From contig FWWN02000704.1 in NCBI GenBank assembly GCA_900175165.2, positions 186,001 to 250,000 on the forward strand: DNA of 64,000 bases, given 5' to 3'. Positions within the stretch are counted from its first letter, which is position 1. The number at the start of each line of letters is the position of its first letter. Below the pieces are notes generated by a model. The model was not told where the DNA came from, made no database searches, and worked only from the letters and a program-made list of their open reading frames with translations. This stretch comes from Rhizomucor pusillus (Eukaryota > Mucoromycota > Mucoromycetes > Mucorales > Lichtheimiaceae). The position numbers were made by a program, and so were the translations under genes. Below are positions 1-12,305 of the stretch, one piece after another.

Positions 1-2
1 TG

Positions 3-2035
3 GAAGTAATTCGTACTTCAACGTTCCTTCCTGCGTATCTAAATCGGCAAGCTATCGTACTGCTATCCGCTTTAGGAATCAAGGATGAAGTATTCATGAA
101 TATGACGAACAACATGCTTGATGCTATGAACAAGATGTTACGAAACCCATCGACCGCCATCAAAATGATCTGTGAGAATATGGATGAATACGGCTCAGCT
201 CGATCTATGGCGCAGATTATCGGCTCCGGCTTTTTAGAGCGGCACGATCCATACATCACCAACTTGATCAATCTGTTCCGGGTCAGCCGGATGAAAGATC
301 TCAAGGAAAAAGCACGCATCCATGTTCCGAACGGTGCGTTTTTACTCGGTATCTTGGATGAAACAGGCACATTGGAGGAGAATGAAATATTCTGCCAAGT
401 CTCTGTCAACAACAATACAACTTCTGGAAACGGCGGTCATCGGCGCAAAGTGATTACAGGAGAATGCATTATATTTCGCAATCCATGCTTCCATCCGGGA
501 GATATTCGAGTTGTGACAGCAGTCGACAATCCCAAACTGAAGCATTTGGTGGATGTCATTGTATTTCCTTCAAAAGGTTTCAGAGACATTCCCAGTATGC
601 TTTCCGGAGGCGACCTCGACGGTGATGATTACACGTAAGTCCGCTGTCCGCTTTCCGCTTTGCGTAGACTTTGATGTTGGTTGCTTACGAGATGTATAGT
701 GTCATATGGGATCCTATTCTCATGCCACCTACACGAAATTACACACCTTTTAGCTACGCGAGCGAAGAACCACTCACAGTCGATCAAGTCAAAATATCTC
801 ACATCCAGAAATTTTTTGTCAACTATATTAATAATGATAATCTTGGTCAAATCGCTAATGCGCACTTGGCCACGGCGGATGCATCTCCCATGGGGGCGCT
901 GGATGGGCGCTGTCTCCGCTTAGCACAGCTGCATTCGTCCGCAGTAGGTATGCGTTTGCATTTGTAATATTCCTTTTTTCCTAGTCGAGATAGTAACGAT
1001 TATTACATAGATTTTCCAAAGACGGGCAAACCCGCAAAGTTTGATAGCGATTTGCGAGTGCGCATGTTCCCTGATTTCATGCAAAAGAAAGACAAAGAGA
1101 CGTATATATCAAAGAAAGTGCTGGGTCGCATCTACCGAGCTATCAATTTGGACGATTATGAAAACTACAAGACAAAGCTGCTCGATGATACGGAATTTGA
1201 TCCACGGATGCGTGTAGACGGCATGGAACGATACATTGCGGAAGCACGAGAACTGCGAGCACGATACAACCGAGACGTTACCTCTCTCATGAATCAATAT
1301 GGTATCTCCACAGAGGCCGAACTGCTTTCAGGTTTTGTCATGGATTGGAGCAAAAAGGCAAATACCCGAAAGAGTACCTACGATATGACGAAGCAGACAA
1401 TGAAGATAGTGTCGCGATTGAGGGAAGAGTATCAGAATGAATTTGAGAGAGAATTTCGAGCAGAAGGCACCAATGTTGTCAAGCGAGATGCACGCACACA
1501 ACTTGATGCCAAGGCTGCTGCGTGGTATTATGTCACATATCATCCCGAAGAACGTCGACGCGACGTTAGTCCTGAGGGCAAGCTTTTAGGATTCCCCTGG
1601 ACTGTATACCCTTATGTTTGCGATATTGCGCGACGGAATACACAACGTAAAGTCGAATCTTGGATGTTGGATGCGTTTGACGAACGAGTCATTGAAGAGC
1701 ATCGTCGGGCTGGTACCGGTATATCGCGGATTCAAGTACTTTCCACTCAAATCGAGGACGACGAAGGAGATAGCAGTGATGATGGTATCGAAGATGAAGA
1801 AGAGGAAGAGGAAGACGAGGAAGATTTCCCGCATCCAACGCTTGAGATCAAGCTGAGCGATTTAGGCCTATCCATTGAAAATGCTAACACGCTTGTGGCG
1901 CGGGATCAGGAGAATGCGACAAGTACAGACAAGAAAAATAATGCATCCTTCCCTCCTTTGCCCCCCATGGAAGATGCTGTGCATCTATCGGCCAACCAAA
2001 CGGATGAAGATATAATGAAAGCCCTGTTGGAATAG
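3..2035 (+). CDS. RNA-dependent RNA polymerase, RNAi type (5' partial)
   Basis: Cellular RdRP of the QDE-1/RDP family, which makes double-stranded RNA from single-stranded templates for the RNA interference pathway. The 5' part lies outside the window. Three exons are supported: 3-634, 700-947 and 1011-2035, with GT-AG introns and continuous phase. Exon 1 ends just after the catalytic GGDLDGDDY motif at about 606-632; its three Asp bind the catalytic metals (DxDGD, diagnostic for this family). Exon 2 continues with the conserved segment beginning VIWDPILMP. Exon 3 carries the DFPKTGKPA motif and a basic, helical C-terminal domain, then an acidic Glu-rich stretch (about 1755-1830) near the end. 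The family is known to be expanded in Mucorales. The next gene starts only about 240 bp downstream on the same strand. The family call is secure; which paralog it is cannot be told. Confidence 0.93.
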
Positions 2036-2277
2036 AGATGTTATTTATACATACGTTCACACTTATCCGCTATTTATGTACTTGTAATTCAGTGTGTTGT
2101 TTTTGATTTTGATGTAAACAATAAAGAGTGGAAAGCCAAAAGCATACGTTGAAGCGCGTGCCTGTTCGCAGCGCGTCAGTGCCTGCCAAAATTGGAGGCG
2201 GACGCGTTTATCACGCGAGCATTTTTTTTCTTTTGTCAGCCTTCGTAGGCGAGACCGCCCATGTAACCAGTCTTGCC

Positions 2278-4963
2278 ATGAATCACCATTATCACACGAA
2301 GACGAAACCGCAGACTAATTCCAAGGCGAACAAATCGCAGCAGTATATTTACAGCTGGCTACAAAAGGATGGCGGCAATCTTCATTTGGGTGCTGCCAAC
2401 AAGAAACCGGCGCAAAAGACAGAACCCAAGACGGTCCGCGAAGTTATCGACTTGACGCAAAACGACAGACAGCAAGAAAGTAAGCTGGCACCTTCGAGGA
2501 CATCATCGTTTAGCAGCAGCCAGGGAAGCAGCAGTTCGGGACAGCTCAAACCCGCATCCAAATTCAACAGCAAGACGTACAACGGGCAAAACGCCGGTAA
2601 ACCGATGCTTTCCAGTTTCGAGCCACAGGCAACACAAGCGCATACGCCGAGACAGATGCCTCGTGTTCATCCAGCGCGACCAGCAGTACAGGCTCGACCG
2701 TCAGGGATGTCTCTGGTGGGACCAAAGTTCAATAATGATACGATATTCTTGCCAAAGAAGAACAATAATATGCCCGTTGTAGCAACCTCTTCGCCGTCAT
2801 CGACATCCTCGTTGACCTCTTCTTCGTCGTTTTTGAAACCAACGATGCAATACTCATCTACGCCGACAACGTCAACGAATCCATACACGTACGCTGGCCA
2901 GAAGCGCTCCTCGGATTATACGTCGTGCTTTAAATCTGAGCAAGCCCTGCGAAGCTTTGAAGCTACCGGTACTTTTGGCATCAAGTTGAAAACAGTGTCC
3001 TCTTCAGCCGATTATACGCCAACAACTTTGTATGAGCCGGCATCCAAAAGAAGTAGGACATATCCATCACCGTCATCTTCGCCGTCAGCTGGATCACCCA
3101 GAATGCTGCCTTCGTCATTTTCGTATGCCGGCTCTATGGTTACTATTAACTCTCATTCAACTCCCAAACTTTCCCCAGAACAAGAACGTATATTGGATAT
3201 GGTTGTCAACCAAGGAAAAAGCATATTCTTTACTGGATCAGCCGGTACATATATATAATTATGCATCATTTCACTGGACTTTTGTGCTAAATTCTCGTTT
3301 CTTCCTAGGCACCGGCAAATCTGTGTTGATGCGAGGTAATTTGAGCATCGACCTTTCCTTGAATATGTTGCGATTAATGCTAATTCCATGCTTAGCAATC
3401 ATTGATAGGTTGAAGAGAATGTATCGAGAGACTGTAGCGGTGACAGCATCGACAGGCATTGCTGCTTGTAACATTGGAGGTTGCACATTACATCGGTAAG
3501 AAGAATAATGGCTTTTTTGCTTGTCATCATGAAATAGACTGGGTCCATTCTTTAACATAGATTTGCCGGTATCGGTCAAGGCAACGGAAATTTGGAGACA
3601 CTGTTGAAGAAGATTAACGGCTCCAACAGTGCTAAGCAAAGATGGAGAGATACCCGAGTATTGATCATTGATGAAAGTAAGACTCACATATTGCAACCAT
3701 CCATCTGCGTATATATACTAATTTGTATCTGTAGTCTCGATGGTGGATGGTGATCTATTTGATAAGCTGGACAGGATTGGCCGGTCAATTAGGTCGAGCG
3801 AGAGACCGTTTGGCGGCATCCAGATCGTCCTTTCTGGCGACTTTTTCCAGCTACCGCCAGTAAGCAGGGACTACCGCAATCCAGCAAAATTTGCGTTCGA
3901 AAGCCGAGCATGGAAAGAGGCAGTCAAGGAAACCATCATTCTCACGCGAGTTTTCCGTCAAAAAGAAGAAAGTAAGTTTAGGAACAGTATTAAGCCAGTA
4001 CTTTACATATGTTACTGACAATGCCGCTGTAGACTTTATCAGGATTTTGAATGAAATGCGCGTGGGCAACTTGTCAGAAGAAGCCAGACGTGTATTGATG
4101 TCATTATCGCGACCATTAACTACACCTCGAGGGATTGAACCTGCTGAATTGTAAGCGATAAATAGACCGAAATTCGTCCATGTTGCTTAGTGTATATATC
4201 GTTTATTTTTACAGATACCCTACACGCGAGGAAGTTGAGCGCTCCAATTTGAATCGACTGAACAGTTTACCTGGCGAAGAACGTGTCTTCATCGCGACGG
4301 ATACGGGTCAAAAACTGCTGATGAAATCTTGCATTGCACCAGAGAAACTCGTGCTGAAAGTCAAAGCTCAAGTGATGCTGCTCAAAAATATTGACTCCAC
4401 ACTTGTGAACGGATCGCTCGGCACTGTCATCGGTTTTGCTGGTGATAAGGGGTTCAAAGAACGCCACGAACTTTCGCCTTATCGAAACTTTGGTAGCCCT
4501 AGCAAAAACGGCAATAAAAATAACAGAACAGAAGATCAAGACTTTTACGACAACGCCCTCATGGAACGGCTTCCGATTGTCGAGTTCACGAATGGACGGA
4601 GACTGGTCATAGAGCAAGAAAGATGGGAGTTGGAAGAGCGAGGTAAATTACCTTGTTATCACAGAAGGATGATGGGACCACTTTTATTGATTATACGTAT
4701 ATCCACCGTTAGGTAAAACTATTGCATCACGAACGCAGCTACCACTGATTTTAGCCTGGGCCATGTCTATCCACAAGAGTCAAGGACAAACGCTGGAGTA
4801 TGTCAAGATTGATTTGGGACAGGCATTTGAAAGGGGTCAAGCTTACGTCGCACTTTCGCGAGCTACATCGATCGAAAATCTGCAAATTCTACGCTTCTCG
4901 CCGCAGAAAGTGATGGTTCACAGCAAAGTTACAGAGTTTTACAAGACTTTACAAAGTGTTTAG
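2278..4963 (+). CDS. PIF1: PIF1-family 5'-3' DNA helicase
   Basis: Superfamily 1B helicase that unwinds G-quadruplexes and RNA-DNA hybrids and acts in telomere, replication-fork and mitochondrial DNA maintenance. Eight exons read in phase: 2278-3244, 3309-3335, 3396-3495, 3561-3676, 3735-3971, 4033-4150, 4215-4642 and 4713-4963. The N-terminal 300 residues are Ser/Thr/Lys-rich and low complexity. The helicase core starts at [20 protein letters not shown]. Walker A (GSAGTGKS) is split by the first intron. It is followed by TASTGIAA, the Walker B segment VLIIDE, the GDFFQLPPV signature, and near the C terminus [11 protein letters not shown] and [10 protein letters not shown]. The start was placed at the ATG at 2278 because the upstream in-frame extension lacks an ATG. 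The stop codon overlaps the stop of the convergent gene downstream. Confidence 0.93.
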
Positions 4964-6411
4964 TAAAGACAGCAAGACATTATGCTTTGCCACATTTGCA
5001 ACTTTTGTTTTTCAAGAAATAGTTGGCTTCTTGCATAATCTCTAATGGAGGTGACTGTGTCGGCTGCAACCTGAGGCTTGTATCTAGTCTCGAGGTCTTG
5101 ATCATAATTTGTATCGATGCGTTCGTATTTTGACAGTGCTTCCTCTTCCTGGCGTCTAGCTTCTTCCAAGTCAATGATAGCATCGTTCGCCCGCTCTCGG
5201 TCAATGTTGCTGGAAGATTTGAGGCGCTCCACGTTACGTAGGCACGACTCTACGCGCTTGCTTTTTGCAAAATAGTCTGCAGCAGCTTCAAGTCGTTTGT
5301 TCATAATATTCTACAGTTCTGAATGAATGGCCAACATGCTTATAACACATGGCAGATACATTCGCGCTTCTACCTTTGCGTTCTCAGCGTTGCGTGCCTG
5401 GTACGCAAGCTGCTCGCCGATTGTTTCCATGGCTGCCATGGTCTGCACTCTTTCGTAGTCCCACATTCTCTGGTATCCTCGTGCAACATTCTTGTACACA
5501 CTTACAATGGAGGGGGGTGCCTTTAGGCGCCTGAAAATAGCAACCTATCACAGCTTGCTTACATGAATAATTCAGGGTCTCTTTCCCTTGCACCGTAAGC
5601 AATCAATGAGGATGCTAATTCCATCCATGCGTTCGCAAAGCCTAACAGTCCACAGCTTAAAAATGTTACAGCGTAAAGTAAGCTTCTGTTGCACAAGCTA
5701 CCTAGCTGCTCCTTGTGTAAGCGCTGGATACACAATCGTGCCTGGGAAAGGCTTCGCTGGAACATATCAATCTGCTCCAGACCCTGCCAAAAATCTGGCA
5801 TCAACTTATCGCGAGGTACAACGACTGTCGTATGTTTCTTCCTTTTGCGCTGGGGCCGGAACTGTCGCATCAGTCAGAATCACATTGTTATCATTATCTT
5901 TGCCGAGCTTATCAGCAACTTACACCAACTTCGCTTTCGATAAATTCTCGCAATCCTTCGCTCAAGTTTGCTCTTGGATGCTCAGCAATTCTGTCCAACC
6001 AAGTTTGTATCATTGATTCTGGTGCATCTCGGTGGATGTGTCCTTCTGCGTAAATGTCGTACCACCAGAGGCGTCCCAGGTACTCGCCGTCCTTGCGTCT
6101 CGGACGCGGGCAGACTGGCAACACGGGTATATACGAGTCATCGAGGGTAACCGAGAGATAATGATGCAGCTTCTCTAGCTCGCTGTAATACCGAGGAACA
6201 CGGCGCTGTTTTTGCCGGTACTTTATGAGGTTCGTCTGTCAGACAAGTGAGAAAATAAGGAATCAGCAACGTAGGAAATTAACATGAGTGCAGCAAAGGA
6301 AAGGGGAAAGCATACAACGGCTTCAATCCAAAAGACAGGGTCCTTCCTTTCGTAATCGACGGTTGTGACAGTGAGCTGCAAAAAATGCTGCTCATGCTCA
6401 TCGTCGCTCAT
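4960..6411 (-). CDS. PX-BAR sorting nexin, probably Vps17-type retromer subunit
   Basis: Endosomal coat protein that binds phosphoinositides through a PX domain and tubulates membranes through a BAR coiled coil. Translation starts at the ATG at 6409-6411 ([10 protein letters not shown]). The first intron separates FWIEAV from [10 protein letters not shown]. The PX domain (roughly residues 10-135) contains [13 protein letters not shown] and ends with LREFIESEV, close to the FIES(D/E) tail of fungal Vps17. Downstream exons (about 5870-5560, 5499-5350 and 5304-4960) encode long charged helices consistent with a BAR domain. Exact inner splice sites were not all resolved. At about 400 residues it is shorter than yeast Vps17, so Vps5, Snx41 or Atg20 relatives remain possible. 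Confidence 0.6.
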
Positions 6412-9400
6412 AGTCGACAATTTAGGGTCCCTTACTGTGGTTGAATAGACGAAAAAATGGACACTTTTGGACAAACAGCAGCGCCTTAATCTAGAGTTAT
6501 CCATCATTCATCTCTTCGACAACTTTATCTAACTGCTTGGTTCTCTCAACAACTTGGCTGCATGTACAGGATTCTGCAGCATACCTTTATGCCAATAATC
6601 TCATTCTTCTGCGCTCACACCCTCCCTCGACCTTCTTTATTTCCATAAGTCGCTTCTAGACTTTGCCACTCGTTGCAGTAATAAAAACGTTTGATGTTTA
6701 ATAGTTAGTGGTACCGAAGTTTTGTCGACAGAGCTGTTCAAAAATAATCTTCAGTAACAACTTTCTAGGTCCCTCCTCTGTTAATGCGAGCAGTATCTGA
6801 CCAATATTCCACAAAGCATTGTCTCACATCCTCATATCATCCTGGATTGACTGAATGTTTTCATTCTGTCGTACATGTTAGGAAAGCAATTTCAGAGTTT
6901 GTTCTTCTTGAAACATCAGTGTGCTCTGTGAACCCAGCAAAAGTAGGGTTGGGGACGTTTTCAATATGCCAAACTTTGTGTGACAAGACTCTTAGGAGAA
7001 GGCGACTTTTGGCAAGAGCAAAGCAGCCGTGGCCTGTTATGGAAAGCGACATGGCCGTTTCGGTCGTAAATTCGGGGAAGAAGTCGATGACATGTAACAA
7101 ATTTGGTCTCGTCCTCTGTGTACTATGAGCTAAAGCAAACGTCGCTTTCTTCTAGCATGTTCACACCATGTGTCATTTCCAATGTGCCTGGAAAAACTCT
7201 ATGGGTTTCATCTTAAAAGATACTATGTTCTTTTTGGGTTTTGGATCAATTGCCCCGCTTTTTGGCCCTTTCGGATAAACTCACAGGGATAACAATTTGC
7301 GCGTGGTACTAAAGAGCTAATGTGATGAGAAATGGACAAGTGTAGACGCTTTTTTCGTTTCGGCGAATAACAAAGGTTATATCTGTTATGCTCGGTGTGT
7401 GTGGGTACCTGTCGTAGAGCGAGATCGGAACCTCTTCTTTATGAGCATGGCAGCACGAATAGTAGTATAAAGGAGGAATTGCCATTATTATCCAAACTAA
7501 CCTGAAAACTGAGACCGGTTCTATTCTGAGCACCTTTGCCACGTAGTTACACACACGCTAAAAAGTTTGCTTCAGGACTGCTAGCGCTCGGCGTATACTT
7601 CGTGCATTGCAGCCGGGAGAAGATCTTCTACGAGTGAGCGGGTTCCGAGTTTCCAGCATGACAACAATGAATGTGCACAGTGACAGCTGACAACAATGAC
7701 GGACAGATCCCATTTTCTGGGAAAACATGGCTTGAACAACGACAGATAGGATTTTACTTTTTTATTTTTGGCTACGTAACCGGCATGCGTGAGCACATTG
7801 TGGCACAGGCGGGCGCGACCGATCGTGTCAGCTTCTGCTCGGGTATTACAGCCTTGCCAAAACGTAACTGGACCCGTAAACTTTAACGTTGTTTGCGCGG
7901 TATAGATCTCCGTCGTGGTCAAAATTACACGATCCAGCATTCTTCCGGAGTAATTTTCATCTCCTCGCCATTTGATTTGGAGTCACTGGCCAGGTTTCTC
8001 TCCTTTGTGTGCATACCTTATGCAAGACTTCGCAAAGTCTGTTCAGAGGCTTTCTATATAAGTAGATGTGAATCTGCCCATTCTATAGAAGCAATGTATG
8101 TTATGACAAGTCTGTTAAGAACATAGTGACACTCAGCATCCGTTCGTAAACATATAACAAGCAAAGCTAAAATACTGTAATTTGTGATACATAGTACCGA
8201 TGATACCAGATACTATGTATGTAATAAAGAATGATGACCTGTTAGGGTAGAAGAGATTCCTTCCCTGCACAGTGATGTCGTCTCCATTTTAGCATATGTA
8301 TATGATCCAAATCTCAAGCTCCTTGCAAGAGAAACCATCGTGGGCCTGCTCAGTATATTGTTTGCATAGTGAACAAGTTAAACCGAGGTGGCTTTATCCA
8401 TGTATGTAGCTGCTGTTGATGAAAGTTCAAGACTCTATTTTCTTGTGCGTTTAGCAACAATAATTTTACCGAGTACATTGGTGTATTCATTGGTTCAGAC
8501 ATGCTTCACCGCTGCCCCAAACTGCTTATCATTTCCCTCCTTTCTCTTTTCTCAGGGTCTTGATTTCCGTAATAGCTTGTTATAAATTATTGGTTTCAAT
8601 TTTCAGAATGCCATCTGGGAAATGAAACAGGCGAGAATGAAGTTCAGATCAAGAGTGTACTAGATATTGGAAATCTACATTTCTGACAGAAAACGCAAAT
8701 GTCGTGAGAATAAAAGGTTCAATGCAACTGGGCATCGATAGGCGATTTAAAGAAAAATACCAGATCCCTAGATTACAGCTTCTTTTTCTGCACCCGAGTA
8801 GATTTTTCCATTGATTGGTGGTGGTTGGGGGGGAACGCAGGGACTACCGTTGATCCTGCTACCATTCACATTCTCTTAGCTTGATTTGTCTATCGAAATA
8901 ATGTGGGCCGACTTGGCTAGCATGCTCGCAAAACACGCAAAAATTTGGGTAGCAGCATGGCAAACAGGAACTCGCTTTCATTTCCATTTGCAACAAAGGG
9001 TAATTTGGTTATCCAAGTATGGTAACAACCATTGTGTTGCACGGGATACGAGCGCAGTATTTTCCATGTCGAGTTGACTGAATTCGACCATTTTCTTTAG
9101 CTGATTTCTCAGGACAGTTCGGCGAATCGAGCGGTTTGATCTCGTTAGGATAAGCAACAAGGTTGTACCAAAATGCACATGCTCGTGGCCGCCATTAGCA
9201 TTTGCGTCGTGGCGGCCAGGTATGTGCAGTGGGCAGCTTCTGTCACTAGGCAATGATCCAAAATAGAAGATCAGGGTGGACTGCACGATTAATTTACTAG
9301 CATAACATTACTATGTTTACATGGAGTTTGGTGAGCACAAGTGAGACGGGGCATGGTCAACCGCGGTACAAGGGAAAAGGACCAGCTCGTGCAACGCAGC

Positions 9401-9729
9401 TTTTCCGGTCAAAGCGTTCCTGTCACACGCACAGGTCGTCCGGGGCAAGGCCATGCATTTGACACTCCGAAGGAGGAACACACTCGGTCGACCCGCACAC
9501 CGTCCTTGGCTTCAATGGGACGCACTTCTCCTTTCTCTTTTTGTTCCTTCTTCCCTCCTCTCTCTTACAGCGTGCCTTGAAAATTTTCCGCTGCTGGCAG
9601 CACATTTGGAAGCAACAACAGGGTGGAATAACGGCTTTAAACTCACAGAAAGACACGCTCTTTTCTCTTCTGTTTCTGTTTGTATACTCTCATACTTCAG
9701 TATAACCGAACATTGCCGGCTGCTGCCCA
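6412..9729. other. Gene-poor interval upstream of the HSF gene
   Basis: About 3.3 kb with only short ORFs on both strands and no recognised domain, tRNA or clear repeat. The part next to 9729 must hold the promoter and leader of the HSF-type gene. The part next to 6412 holds the promoter of the sorting nexin. A G-rich run (GGTGGTTGGGGGGG) lies near 8818-8834. I could not identify a mobile element or a conserved coding remnant here. Confidence 0.5.
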
Positions 9730-12057
9730 ATGGATTATCAGGATTATGCCGCTGATGCATCGCCACGCCTTTCTTCTCCTCCCTCTTCCGTCAGCCCATC
9801 TGCTGCCGCCGCCGCCGATACAGTGCAAACAATACAGCAGCCTAGCTATCCGCCACTAACGTTAACAAAGAATACCTCCAGGACACTCTCGCCCACGGAG
9901 CAGTCCAACAGTCTCCTTCCACAGGAATCCATCTCTTTTCAGCCCTACCATGCACAGCCGTCCTCGTCCTCGTCACCTTTCCGCTCTACCTCCACGGACG
10001 ATCAGCACATCACGCTCTTGACAACGCCGTCAACTACCTTGATTGACGCTTTTGATCAGGACTCCTCAAATAATAACACGGCACCGCAACCGCTTGACAC
10101 CGAATCTCTGCCAGGGACCCTGCAGCTTGCAACCTCGACGCCATCCTCATCGAACTCCAACGTGATAACTGATTACTGGCACGGTCACGCAACACCGCCA
10201 CAGTCGCTGTTGCTGAGGACCCCCACTTTGCATTGCGGAGATGTGAACCACTCGGAGCGCGGCATCGCAGGTTTCGTGTCAAAGCTCTATCAGTAAGTTT
10301 TTATGTATACCTGGCTTTTTCCAGCAGTGTTCGCGGGTGATGTGCGCTGGATGGGGGCGGGATGGGGGCAAAGGGGGGTTTGCGATGTGGGCCTATTAAG
10401 CTCAACGCCTAAATCACAGGAGTCTACAAGCCCCTGACGATGGTCAAAAATATGCTCGTTGGTGCAAGCATAACGGTAAAGACATGTTCATTATTGAATG
10501 TATTCCAAGTAAGTTTTTGATCTATCTCTGTTTATTTTGCAAAATTAATAATCCCTAATTTCCGTCGCTGCAGAGTTCACTGAAGTTGTGTTACCACGAC
10601 TTTTCAAGCACTGTAAATTCGCTTCGTTTGTCCGTCAACTGAACGTACGTTCAACAGCAGTTGCATGCTCTCAGTCGAAATTGTTAATAGTTAAGATTTT
10701 TCCTTGTCATTTATAGATATATGGTTTCCAACGCGACACAGACGCGCGCAAGACCAAGGATACCAAGGACAAGGAGTCGTGTAGGTGGCATCATCCTTAT
10801 TTTCGCCCTGGACGGCGCGATTTGTTTCACTTGATTCGACGAAAGGCCACGCGTTACTCACGCCGGAAACGCGTAAAGATGGAGCAAGACCCAGCAACCA
10901 TCGTGAATGTGGGCTCCGGTGACGAGTCTGACTCTGAGTTGATGAACGAGGATGACGGGGGTCGCTCCTCGTCGGTCTCGTCTGCAGCCGTCTCAACGCA
11001 TCCGCACGATGATTTCAATAACAATACTTCATTTGATCAAGCAACGACAACAACAACAACAGCAGCAGTAGTAGCAAACAATCAATTTCAACTAATATAC
11101 GGATGTCTGCAGGATCAGGCTCGTACTCATTCCTCACAGCCAGTACATATGCAAGAAACAGGGCATGCGGCTGCCGCTGCTGGCTTATCGACCGCCACGC
11201 CCGATAATTATATGCGCAATGTCTGCTCAAACCAACTAGTACAAACCGACAATAGTAACTATGGAGCGCCACCACCATCCAATATGGTGCAAGAAAACAC
11301 TGAAAGAGATGGCGTGTTACTCGCACATCATTCACCAGCTGCTGGAGCCTGGAACGTTGCGACACAACAGCATCATCATCGTCATCATCATCATCAGCAG
11401 CAGCAACATCAGCATCCATCATTAGATCCTCGGATAGCATCGATGCGTGAACAAGAGCTGCGCGCGCAGATCGTGCACCTGAGGCAAGCATACCAGCAAA
11501 TGACTCGTGATTTGACAGCGCAAATCAACGGCGCTTACGGCATGATCGAAGCTCAGAGCCGCCGGATCCAAAGCCTGGAGGCGGCTCTAGCAAAGAGCAA
11601 TATGGGAATGACGCATCCTCACGAATATATGACACCATATGTCGAACCAACAAGTTCTTTTATGCAAATGAATCATCATCCACAACGCCAGCAGCAGCAG
11701 CAACCGCAACCAACATCCTCGGCATCGACCACTCTTTCGCACACCAGCAATCTTTATACGCCGCATCTCTACAATGATAACTCGCCGCCTTTACCTGATA
11801 ACCGGGCAAGCGCTCAACAAATCTCCGGGGTGAAGCCTACTTCGGTGAAAGTTGAGAACTTGGCAATTTTGTCGACCGCGCCGTCGTCACAGGATTGGGT
11901 TTCAGTCTATTCAACAAGCAACCCTTCAAACGCTTCCAACGCGCCCTCCGTGTCCTCGCCTGCAGCCATCGTTGTCGTCCAAACTGCGCACACTGCAGAT
12001 CAGTCCTCGTCTACCTTTAATTCAGACGCGTCAAAATATACCCGTGGGATGATCTGA
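9730..12057 (+). CDS. Heat-shock-factor-type transcription factor
   Basis: Nuclear regulator with an HSF winged-helix DNA-binding domain. Exons 9730-10292, 10420-10508, 10574-10644 and 10717-12057 join in phase. The Ser/Thr/Pro/Gln-rich N terminus (about 180 residues) is followed by the HSF domain: GFVSKLYQ, RWCKHNGKDMFIIECIP, FTEVVLPRLFKHCKFASFVR, QLNIYGFQR and WHHPYFRPGRRDLFHLIRRK. FxSFVRQLNxYGFxK/R is the HSF signature recognition helix. A coiled coil for trimerisation follows at about 11440-11610 (EQELRAQIVHLRQAYQQ onward). The remainder is rich in Gln, His, Ser and Asn, including a His/Gln run near 11370-11415. Hsf1, Sfl1/Hsf2 or Skn7-like roles cannot be separated; no response-regulator domain is present, which argues against Skn7. 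Confidence 0.9.
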
Positions 12058-12305
12058 CGTTAGTACAGGTTCTGCATGTAGTTTACTCTCTACTTGTTTG
12101 CTTTTTTCAATGAAATTTTTCCTTGTCAACCCGAGGCGAATTTCCTCGCTAACAAATAATCTCAAAACGTGGGTCCTCTTAAATACCTGCTATTCCCACT
12201 TTTTAATGTCTTAGAACTCTCTTTGCGTCAAACAAGTATGTAGCACACTCCTAAGTGCGGCTCGTTTCTTGTGAAACTGACTAGAATGTATCAGATTAAA
12301 TCATC

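Noticed and set aside
2128..2277. Upstream extension of the PIF1 reading frame
   Set aside because: It opens with GTG, not ATG, and adds no conserved sequence; the first ATG is at 2278.
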